Source: Amoebophrya sp. A120 (lineage: Eukaryota; Sar; Dinophyceae; Syndiniales; Amoebophryaceae). From it: DNA of 64,000 nucleotides. This document shows positions 21,795 to 31,900 of this stretch, one piece after another. The notes under the pieces were generated by a model, which was not told the DNA's origin, searched no databases, and saw only the letters and a list, made by a program, of their open reading frames with translations. Position 1 is the stretch's first letter. Every line of letters begins with the position of its first letter. The stretch lies in the NCBI GenBank assembly GCA_905178155.1, contig CAJINV010000007.1:452732-516731 (forward strand). The letters are read 5' to 3'. Made by a program: the position numbers and the translations under genes.

Positions 21795-24108
21795 TACCCC
21801 GGAGGAGGAGAGTCGTTTCTCAGGAAGGAAACGAAGGGGCGACGGCGGTGGTGCGGCTTCGGCTTCGTGCTATTACAATAGAGATCATGATCGGCTACGA
21901 CCTTCTAGCACAGTAACAGGAATAATTTTTATGTTTACCTTCTAAGACATCCTAGACCAGTACAACGTCAGGGACAGAAAATTCAGACAGACTCAAGTCG
22001 AAGAATTTGTTCCCTACGATCCTCTGTTGTGTTTCTAAGACTTCTAAAATTTCGCGAACTTTTGAATTTAATTGCACGGCGAGTAGAAATGTGATTTGGC
22101 GTTGTAGGTATAACTACTACGTGATGAAAAATAGAATGAATATTGGCAAAGTACTACCCGAATGGCAATGCTGTCAAACGAATTGAAACAGAACAAGTAC
22201 GCATTTTTTTAAGAGGTCGGAGGACTCCGACCAGATGACGCAACTGATAGAAAGCAAGCTTCTTGCGCGCAACCTTGTTTCGTGCAGCTCTTGCGCAATT
22301 CGATCTGAGTCACTGTGGTCTCACGTCATTGGGTGTGGCGCGAGCCACGGGGCGGCGGATTGAGTGTAGTGAGCTTTTGTGGCTCGTTTCCGCTGCGTAT
22401 GTCTTCACGCAACTCCTAGGGCGACCGAGCAGGAAGGGGCCGCGGCGCGGAGTAATGGCCGGCCGCGCCGCTTGGCGGTTGCAACGCCGATCCGCTGCAG
22501 CTTCGTGGCTCGTGGGCCGCGCGCACTGGGGTAACTCGGTGCGCGGCCGAGCAGGTAGCAATCGCAACCGACCGGGCAAAAGGCCAGCGCGGCCGACATG
22601 GGGAAGGCCCCCGCGGTGAAACAATCCCTGGGCGAATTTTCGACCGATAAGGCTGAGGCGGGGAACGGCAAGGGCTTGAAGGCCCCGGGCGCTGTATCCT
22701 GAACAGGAGAACTCACGCACCAGGCGGGGGGCCTCTATTCAAGCCCGGGGCGCCGAGGGATGCGCGCCGGGCGCGTCAATGCGGGGGCTCAGCCGGGGCA
22801 CGTACTCCGCCGCACCCCCGCCCCAGAAAGGAAAGCAGGGCGGGCGCAGCGCGCTGCTCCGGGGCGCGGCCGGTGCGTACCATTGCCGGCGCTGGAAGTC
22901 CGTGCGGGCGCGCCGCAGCCAATGCCCTTCCGCGCCCAAGCAGGGGCCGCGCCTACGGCTGTGGGGCCTGCTGTTGCGCCGGTCGCTTCGACTGGTCCGG
23001 CGGGTACTGCGGCGGGTCCAGGGATGCTTGTTCCGCCATCTCTGCTGCCCGCGGCGGGCGGCAGGGCGTGACAAGGATGAAAGGACCGGGCCGAGAAGTG
23101 GCGGCCCCCGCCTTTCAGCCGGGCCGATGGAAGTAGCGCGCGGCAGTTGCCGCCTCGCCAAGGAGGTGGCAAAAAGTGCGAAACTGGAGGGGGGCGCGCT
23201 ACTCCCTGCCCGAAGACAAAGCCGAAACGCAAAAAATGCGGCGGCCTCCCCGGTGTCCAACTCTACCAGCGCGAGGCCCCCGCCCGGCGGCGCGCCACAG
23301 CGCCGGCGGCCTTCGCGACTCTGTGCCCAGGGCCAAACGCCGCCGAAGCCGCGGCTGCTGCCGTGCGCGGCCCTTCTGCGGGCGGCGGCTTTTGTAATTC
23401 GGCGGGCGGCACCCAATTCGCCGCGGCGCTGCCGCGCGCGTCCGCGCGCCATTTTTGCGGCGCCGCCCCGCCCCGCGTTGCAAGCCCGGCCGGAGCTTTC
23501 CTTGCGCGGCCCGTTCGCATAGGGGCGCGCGCGCCTTGCGCAGCTCCGCCTGCAGTGCCGGCGCAGCCTTTTCGCTAAAACGCGCCCGGCCCGCACGGGG
23601 CCGTGCTCGGGCGTGCCGCTCTTCGCGCGCGGGCGCCCATCAAACGGGCGCCCGGTCTGGCTCGGGCGGGCGGCCCTTTTTTCTAGCCCCGCGCGGGACC
23701 CTGCGGTGGGCTTTTTGCTTTCCAGGATGAATGCTTGCAATGCAAACAGAAAATCAGCGAAGCCCCCCGATCGTGCGAAGGCGCACAGAGGTCCGCCCCG
23801 TAGTAAAGTTTTCCGCTCTCCGGGGACGAGATGAGGGGTCGCTACTTGAGGGGAATGTGGCAGTTTTTCCAGGGGCGTCCAGCACGAGAGACACTTGAGC
23901 GTTTTTTTCGGCGCGAGTGAGGGTATGAGTTAAAGAGTTGGTCTTCCGAACTGTCAAAGCCACATAAAAACACCCGGAACTACACGGCGCAGCACTGAGA
24001 TACTATCACGACCCGCTACCACGATTTTTTCTGGCCACAGAAGTTGTTGGCGTCGGTCCTCGTGCCCATAGTAGACACAGCTACAGCATCAAACCTGCTT
24101 GCCAAAAA
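21795..24108. other. intergenic stretch with a GC-rich island (about 22260-23750)
   Basis: The island is far richer in G and C than the flanks and has long overlapping open frames on both strands, as expected from composition alone. Its proteins are Ala/Arg/Pro/Gly-rich with no recognisable domain. No rRNA or tRNA structure was recognised. Sharp borders suggest a distinct origin or a structural role. Confidence 0.5.
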
Positions 24109-27100
24109 ATGCGTGACCCCTTCGGCCAGGAGCGGTCGATCTGTTTGAAATGCCAGAAGCACGACCGGGAGTGTCTGGAGTTTTTGCCCAGCGACATGGA
24201 CACCGACTGCCTGGACAACGGGGATTTCGATTGGGAAGGGGAAATGAAGGACTTGGACGAGCGAAAAGTCCTGCCCTGCATTCTCGAGTCCATCACCGCC
24301 TACCGACGGAGAACCTTCGACGAAAGCAACATCGTCTGCAAGGCGACAAATTCCAGTTCCTTGCTGCAGAATCTCGTTGGCGGCGGGAGTAGTGGGTCTA
24401 CTTCTTCGCCATCTTCACCAAGCAATAATCCCTGCATTGCCACCACGAGCAGTGGTTCTTCCCCGATGAATAAATCGGGTGTACAAAAATCATCCGCCAG
24501 TACCCTGGTGCAGAAAACGTTCCCACCGACCTTAGCAGCCAGCGCAGCAGCAAACAGACAAGGATCTACGTCGACTTCGAATGCGGCAAATAACAAATTC
24601 ACCTCCTACTCGCGGATTTGCCACTGCGGGTGCGATTGCGAAGACCACTTGCTGGAAGTGGTTTCGAAACAGGAGAAAATCGTGTTGAACCTGATCCGGC
24701 CCCATTTTCAGATGCTGAAACTCAGCTACTCGGTGATGCAGTCGGTTACTGACACGGTGCACTTGGACATTCCCCGAACGGAGTTCACCTACGGGGAGAT
24801 CTACGATGTGGCCTTCCTGCGGTTTCTGAACGAATTGTGGGACGAGTATTACGGGGGAGATAATTTTCTTTCGGCTGCAGGTGCCGCGGTATCATCCCCT
24901 GCAAGCCCAGCCTCGCCGAAATCAGCAGGCCCAGGAAGTCCTGCTTTTTCTTCGCCCAAAAATAATACCGGCGCAGCAGCAGGTTCTTCGCCCAATGTCC
25001 CGCACACGCGACCCAGCAAAACCACTGCCGGGGCCGCGCTGGCGGGGAACGGCTCACCGACGAATTCGAAAACTACGAATCTGCTGAAGAACAACACACA
25101 GACTTCTAGCAATCCCGGAACAACATCACCAAGTAGCAACAGGCAAGGAATATTAAACAGTACGAACGGCGCCACCTGTTCGCCGAAGCCCCTCTCTCCC
25201 TTCCACGACCAGTCGCCGGATGTGTCGAAAAGAAGACCGTTTCAGGGAAAATTCCTGGACCTCGGCTGCGGCACGGGGAAGGCGGTTTTTCTCGCAACTT
25301 GGTCGATATGACAGTGCACACCCCCCCCTCCCCCTCATTTGTCATGCAAAATACCCAGTCCACCCTTTGACTCCTAGCGCTGTTTGCGTGACAAGTTCTG
25401 GTAGCCCAAATAGCATTATACTCCCTTGCAAATTTGTCATGCAAAACCGGCACTCCTGCTGATGCTTGTATTGCCGTTCACGCTATACAAATGAGGGGGA
25501 GGGGGAGTTGTGCACTGTTATAGCCGAAGTGGCAGTTTGAGAAAGCGGAGGGAGTGGAATTACTCCCCGGCCTGCACAAGCTTGCGTGCTATCTGAAAGA
25601 CAGCATTTATATCACACAGCAAAAAGTAAAAGCTGGCAGGGCACATTTGTAATGCAAAAAGAAATACTCAAAATCTGCGCTGCACATCCGAAACAGCATG
25701 CTATGGGGCCACCCATGACAAATTTTTCTGTGTATTTATTTTTGCATTACAAATCTGCCCTGCGAGCTTTTTTCTCTGGGATAGTTTACAAGTCGTGTGA
25801 CGCCCTGTCCCCGAAAACGCGGTCGGTGGTATTCTAAGTAAAAACATCCCCACCCCAGAGTTGTCATGCAAACCTGCATGGCAAAAAAGTTTCTCATGCG
25901 GAGCCCCATGCGAAGCATTTTCTCGTCGTGTGTTGGAATTTGTGGTGCTTTAATCAGCATGAGATGCTAGGTCTGTGATGCTGCTATACTAGCTAAACAG
26001 CATTACACTACGAGGACAAAACTGTCATGCGACACAACCCAAGCTAGTTCAATTTGTCTAGCTGATTTTCCAACTACTTGACTACGGGTTGGGGACGTCT
26101 TTCCTCGGGATACGTGGCGAAAATTCCCCAAACCGACGTAGAATTCTTTCTCGGGGACGTGGCGAAGTGGCATCTGCAGCAGGCGGGGAAAGAAGAAGCA
26201 GAAGAAGGAGAACAAGACGGCGCAACAAGTCGTGCAAATGAAAACAATGATCTGAAGCTCGTGTACATCGCGTCAACGGTTTTTGGCGAGGAACTGATGG
26301 CGAAGATACGGTTCGATGTACTGCCGAAGGTCTGGTATGCAAGTGCAAAAGCATGGACAACGAAGTTGCTTGCCCATATTTAATATTTGGTGGAATTACC
26401 ACCAAGTGTGTAGACAAGAGAGAAGCTTGTCGGCGAGTATCTGATGTGTAGTCTGGTACAACGGCCTGCTCGTGGTTCATTCTTCGATACAGAGCGGAAG
26501 AATCAGTGATGCGAAACTACGTACTGCGGTATTTTGAAACAGTCACATGCATAATTTCCTGCTCGCTTCAATCATTTCTCCCTCGTGGGCGACACACAGA
26601 CTCCAAGGAAGTACAACTTCGCAGCCTTTGCAACCGTTCCATAAATGCAGCAGGGACACGATCATTGTGACGCTGAAGAACAAATTGCCGGATATAGAAA
26701 TTTATCAACTGTAAAAATGTCTGGGTCTGGAAGAATGCAAGTTTGTCATGCTTGTCTGGCATGACTCGGGAATCTGTGTTGCATAGGCACGAAAAGGCGC
26801 TTTTACCTGTCATGCAAAAACGCAGTTTGCCATGCAAGATACGTAAGACATGGGAGCCAAAAAATTTGTCATGCATAGCTGCGTATTGCAGTCCGTCTAC
26901 CATTCACTTTTAGCATCACAAGTTTCCAGACCCAGACATTTTTACATTTGATAAAATTTTGCAAGAAACAAAACTCCTCGTCTCCTGGGGCTATAGCCCT
27001 TGCTACGTCTGTCGCCTGCCGGTATCAAAAGAAAAAATCCCCCCTCCCCATATCAAAACGGAAATCTGTGATGCAGATTTGTTGTCACAAATCAGCTTTG

Positions 27101-27367
27101 TCATGCTACACGGGAAAAGATGCGGACTGTAGTGCTGGGTGGCGTGGGGAAGCCTTGCATCTTCAGCATGATAGGAGGCAGCTGAGAGTGGGGAACAGCA
27201 TGACAAATTGCCTGCAAACGAGGCCACGACTGCGGCTCTTGGCCTTCTAGCATGACAAGTCGATTTGTGACCTCAAATACAGCATCACAAATTTCGTTTT
27301 CGATATGGGGAGGGGGGATTTCTCCTTTCGATAGCCGGTTGATACGGGTCGTGCGGAAATAAAATGA
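24109..27367 (+). CDS. Gene D: DOT1-like SAM-dependent methyltransferase
   Basis: Exons 24109-25306, 25528-25609, 25789-25829, 26118-26335, 26649-26702, 26959-27022 and 27339-27367 give 561 residues, with all phases matching. The N-terminal ~230 residues have Cys clusters (CLKCQKHDREC, CHCGCDC) and a Ser/Asn linker. FTYGEIYDVAFLRFLNEL precedes a second low-complexity insert, then comes SAM-binding motif I FLDLGCGTGKAVF, the acidic loop in KAEGVELLPGLHKLA, VEFFLGDV, YIASTVFGEELMAKI, TIIVTLKNKLP and LLVSWGYSPCYV. This order matches class I methyltransferases of the DOT1-like group, which in other eukaryotes methylate histone H3; the substrate here is inferred only. Six introners interrupt it, five of them inside the methyltransferase core. 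Copies of the last exons recur at 27591-27962. Confidence 0.8.
25307..25522. mobile_element. introner, family F
   Basis: 216 bp, flanks GTCGA and GCCGA. Ends GACAGTGCACACCCCCC / AGTTGTGCACTGT. Removal yields ATWS-KWQFEKAEGVELL. Confidence 0.9.
25610..25783. mobile_element. introner, family J
   Basis: 174 bp, flanks ATTTA and GTTTA. Paired AGCTGGCAGGGCA / TGCCCTGCGAGCT. Frame restored (KDSI-YKSCD). Confidence 0.8.
25830..26112. mobile_element. introner, family C
   Basis: 283 bp, flanks GGTGG and CGTGG. Ends AAAAACATCCCCACCCC / GGTTGGGGACGTCTTT. Frame restored (TRSV-AKIPQ). Confidence 0.88.
26336..26643. mobile_element. decayed introner, unclassified
   Basis: 308 bp. The flanks TCTGG and AATGC no longer match, yet removing the element plus five bases restores VLPKVW-SRDTIIVTL. 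The two ends still share CGAAGTTG as an inverted match. Confidence 0.6.
26703..26953. mobile_element. introner, family A
   Basis: 251 bp, TSD AAATT. The duplicated copy of this exon (27591 onward) lacks it and reads straight through the site. Confidence 0.93.
27023..27333. mobile_element. introner, family B
   Basis: 311 bp, TSD GCCGG. Ends TATCAAAAGAAAAAATCCCC / TCCTTTCGATA. Removal restores RLPV-DTGRA. The duplicated exon lacks it. Confidence 0.92.
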
Positions 27368-27522
27368 GGAAGAAGCTTTTGATCACGGCGAATATATAAT
27401 GCGCATCACTCAGTGCTACTGATAGCACGCAGTTTTTTCCTGCTGTTGTACTGTGCATTGTACTAAAAGGACGGCTCCTGCGTAAGAGTTCTTGGGAAAT
27501 AAGAGGAGTATTAGCGAGAAGT

Positions 27523-27590
27523 TATCGCAAGGAAAAATCCCCCCTCCCCATATTGAAGAGGTAGGTTTTCGAAAATTTGTGTTGCTGATT
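27523..27590. mobile_element. 5' fragment of a family B introner
   Basis: It starts TATCGCAAGGAAAAATCC and ends abruptly at the duplicated exon of gene D. The duplication breakpoint therefore lies in or next to an introner. Confidence 0.65.
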
Positions 27591-27962
27591 GATATAGAAA
27601 TTTTGCAGGAAACAAAACTCCTCGTCTCCTGGGGCTACATATCAACTGCAAAAATGTCTGGGTCTGGAAGAATGCGCGATTTGTCATGCTGCTTTTCCAT
27701 GACCCATGAGGTCTGGAACGCAGGACCTAGCATGAAGGATTCTGCGAGACCTTTCTCATGCCTTTCCTGCATGAGAAACTCCCTCCCGACTTGGTCAAAA
27801 CTGGGCGACTTTTGGTAATCATGCAACACAGATTTTTGCATGCAGCAGATTTAGCATGACAAGTTGCAATTTTCCAGACCCAGACATTTTTACATTTCAT
27901 ACTACAGCCCGTGTTACGTGTGTCGCCTGCCTGTAGTTGATACAGGTCGTGTGGAAAAATGA
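27591..27962 (+). pseudogene. duplicated terminal exons of gene D
   Basis: 27591-27639 plus 27907-27962 encode IEILQETKLLVSWGYS and CYVCRLPV, nearly the same as exons 6-7 of gene D, ending at TGA 27960. The similarity continues about 100 bases past the stop, so the 3' untranslated part was copied too. No upstream exons are attached, so it is either a dead fragment or an alternative 3' end. It lacks both introners found in the same region of gene D and has one of its own. Confidence 0.8.
27640..27901. mobile_element. introner, family A, in the duplicated exon
   Basis: 262 bp, TSD CTACA. The corresponding site in gene D (GGCTATAGCCC near 26990) is empty. Confidence 0.93.
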
Positions 27963-28944
27963 TGAAGAAGTTCGTCACGAATACTTTGCAACTACGCTCA
28001 GTTAAAGCATTTCGCATCTTTCCAGTGCTGCGGTTTTTTGTCCTAAAGGCACGATAACTGCGTGCTTTGAAAACAGCGTCAGAACAACTCTACGCTTCAA
28101 TACGAATACAGCAAAATGCTGTATTTGTGTTGCTTACTTGCTGCAATGAGTTCTTGCTCTCGTCTAGTTGTCGTCGTTGCCACGTAGACAATGTCGCTCG
28201 TTTACTTTGTTGTTCATTTTCGTGCTGCAGTAAAGGAAGAGGCGAAAATATTCATCAGAGTCGTGTAAGTAGTCACAAATAGAAAGAAGTCGCGCCTCCC
28301 CTTGCTCTAAAATACTAATCGTTCGTTGTGTGCATAAGCACTCGCGCCAGAAGAATTTAAATTGTGGTCTTTTTTTCCATGTCTGTACGTCGTGGTCCGC
28401 AGGTCCCCCTCAGTATGTCATTTTCGTTTCATCGTTCTTCTCGTTGCGTCTTTTTCGTGTATCCAACCGTGCTACCGTGCAGCGCAGACACGAGGACAAT
28501 CACACCTCAAGGGCCTTTGAGGTGGCTCCTCTGCAATCTATCGTTCTCGTTCTTGGACCGTGAAAGTCAGTGTCGTTCGCTTTTTGCTAACCCGTTTTTC
28601 GTAGTCCAAACAATACTATGCGGTCTTTTATTGCGGATTTTTTCAATCTTCCGATCGATTCTTTGATAGATCAAACACGCAGAGATGATGTACCTGAGAA
28701 ATACCTACGGCGTTCTGAACCCTTGATGCCCCCTTTTGGTAAGTTCATCTTCGGAATAACAGACACCACACTTTCTTCTTTCTCGGTTTAGGACTTTGAG
28801 TACCTTCTAAAGCTCCTGCCTCCAAATAGGTCGTCCTCTCATCGTACGTTGGAGGTGGTATCAATATCGCGGCAAGTTCACAGAACTCATAAAAATAAGA
28901 AGGCACGAGAGAAATATATCCACCGCGTCAAAACAAGACAAAAA
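27963..28944. other. intergenic stretch before gene E
   Basis: After the duplicated 3' untranslated part I see nothing supported in about 900 bases. Confidence 0.5.
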
Positions 28945-31900
28945 ATGTCTCCCCCCTGCACACCGAAGACTCGGTGGAGTGGGAGCCGACGTCGCGTGTC
29001 GTGCAGTACTTCTCACGCTCGTCTTTTACAACTCCTGTCACCGCCCGCGCTAGCGTTCTTTCACCTCCTGACTTCGTCAACACGACCTTTGGTACTACAA
29101 GAATTCGGACCAGTTGTAATAAACGGCTTGGAGTTGTTGACCACGGGGCACAAAAAGCAGAAGGCGCGGCGTGTGACGATGAAAGGCGGAAACGAGGACT
29201 CGTGGTCTTCGGGAAGAAGTATTAAAACTGAGCCGGGTTGGAGTGGTCCTCGTCCGGCTGCACGTGGAAGCAGTGAAGGCAGCAATAAACGGGCGGCGTA
29301 CTACCGGAGCGCGCTCTTCGAACTCTTCGCGGCCAAGAAACAACGGAAATCGTTGAAAATCGGGAAAGAAAATGAGAACCTCGAGAAGTTACACCACAAA
29401 GAAGGAGCGCCAGAGAGCTGCGGCGAGAAGAACCCGAAACGAGTGCGGGGAATTTGTTTGAAAGATGCCATTATGCATTGCAAATACGTTGCCTGGATTG
29501 TGCTTTCGAAGGTTGCAAATTGGCATGCAAAATCGCGATCACCAAAAAATCTCCGTGTTGCATGAACGCCACAGGCTAATTCCATTTTTTAGTAGGGAAA
29601 CGGCAGACCACGACTTCTAATGCGGGATGAACATAGGTACGAGGAAGGTCTCTCAAAAACAGTGATGCTTGTTCTGTGTGCATTATCAAGACTATTTGCG
29701 TCGACGTGGTCTGCGTCTGCGACATGCATGTTGACAAGTCTTGCATTCTTCCAGGCATGATCCAGGGATATTTGCATTTGATAGCCGTCAACGACCCAAC
29801 TGCATTTGGTGCAACACCGGCTTCCGAGAAGGAGAAAAATGCATTCATATCGCGCGGAAAAATGCCCCCTTCCCATATTGAAAAGTTATGTTTCCAAAAA
29901 TTTGCGTTGCTGATTTGTGGCCACAAATCAAATTTGCCTTGCAAATAGAGAAGGGCAGAGGCGTCCGTCCCATTATGGTAGCGATTTGTCATGCTTTTGG
30001 GCGGCCTAGAGGGCGGCAGCCTGCAAAGCTAAACAACTAAGGATACATACGCTGAGGATCTGGCCGCAGTGCCTTACTGCAAGACGTCATGGCGTAAGTA
30101 TTTGCGTACGCAGTAAATCCAGTACCAGAAACTTCGTTTTGCCATGGGGACTAGGGGGGATCATGTTTCCTATCAAATGTAAAAATGTCTGGGTCTGGAA
30201 GCGTGCATGTTTGTCATGCTTGTCTGGCATGACTCTCGAATCTGTCATGCACGTTACCCAAGAGCGCCATTTTTCTGTCATGCAGGAACGCAGCTTGTCA
30301 TGCAGAATAGGCAACACCTAGAAGCTCAGAAACTTGTCATGCTGAGCGAGCACTTGTGGCCTGTTCATGATACGCCACCCAGCATCACAAGTTTCCAGAC
30401 CCAGACATTTTTGCATTTGGTATTTCCTTTTGATAGTTGATTGCCCGTCACCTCACGAGCAGCGGAACATCTTATTACAATGAAAAATGCCCCCACCCCC
30501 GAACTCGAAAGCATTTGCATTGCAAATCTTTCCAAATGAAACATTCGCCCTCTTGCGTGTATCAGCATCACAGATTTCCGATCGTGAATAGCAAAAATTT
30601 GTATTGCAAAAGATCCCAGCAAGAGCGGTGCTTGTCATGCAAGCGATGCGAAACACGACTAGAATCTGCATCAGAAAGATTCGTACTCCTTTCATGCATG
30701 ACAAAAAGCTTTCATTTGGAAACTTCGCATCACAAATTCTTGCAATTTCAGGGGTGGGGGGCATTTTTCACTGTGATACATCTTGGGAGGACCCTTTGTG
30801 CGTGGGGAAACAGACCAACTTGCTGGGAAGACACGTTGGGCACCATATCCTGAGCAAAAACGTTCCCACCCCATAGTCGAGATGGGAAGTCTGCTACACA
30901 AATCGCCCAGCTTTGGCTGTTGCGCATGACAGATTCGGCCCCCCCGTGTAATACTCCTGTTCAGCTTGTTCAGCAGCATCACAGACCTAGCACATTGTAC
31001 TTATCGGAGCACGATGGCAAATTCCGACACACGACTGGAAAATGCTTCTCGTGGGGATCTGCATGAGGAACATTTCCAGCGTGCAGATTTGCATTGCAAC
31101 TATGGGGTGGGGATGTTTTTACTCAGGATACACCAACCGGATTCCCTCTGCGTCTTGTCGGGGTGGCGAGAGCACGCCCCTCGTATCAAATGCAAATATG
31201 TCTGGGTCGGGAAGAGTTTAAACTTGTCACGCAGGTTTTCCATGACTCGTGAGGTCTGGAATGCGGGACCTAGCATGGCAGAGTCTGTGAGGTCTCTGCC
31301 ATGCCTATCCTGCAGGAGAAACTCCCTCCAAACTTGGTCGAAAGTGGACAGCTTTTGGCACTCATGCAACACAGAATTCTGCATGATTCAGATTTAGCAT
31401 GACAAGTTGCAATCTTCCAGACCCAGACACTTTTGCAATCCATACCTCCGGGTTATGTGCAACCCTTAAAACCTCTGGGGGAACCGACGGGGGACAGCCC
31501 GCCGCAAGANCCCAAGAGCTCCGCTTTTCTGTGATGCAGAAGCGCAGTTTGTCATGCAGAATAGGCAACACCTAGGAGCTCAGAAACTTGTCATGCTGAG
31601 CCAGCCTTTGTAGCCTCATCATGAGACGCCACCCAGCATCACAAGCTTCCAGACCCAGACACTTTTGCAATCCATACCTCCGGGTTATGTGCAACCCTTA
31701 AAACCTCTGGGGGAACCGACGGGGGACAGCCCGCCGCAAGAGTTTCGCTTCCGCCACGAAGACGAGGTATCTAGTGCAAACATGTGGTCTGCGCCTGGAA
31801 GATGAATGCGCGACTTGTCATGCTCCGCGGTAGGATGACTCTCAAGCCTGTCATGCACGTCACCCAATAGCCTCGCTTTTCTGTCATGCAAAAACGCAGT

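Noticed and set aside
22739-23740. 333-codon open frame on the minus strand in the GC-rich island
   Set aside because: Overlapping frames of similar length exist on both strands, with Ala/Arg/Gly-rich products and no motif; composition explains it.
26700-27340. CRISPR-like alternation of repeats
   Set aside because: Repeats are inverted pairs with unique 5-bp flanks, not direct repeats with regular spacers, and they interrupt eukaryotic-type genes.
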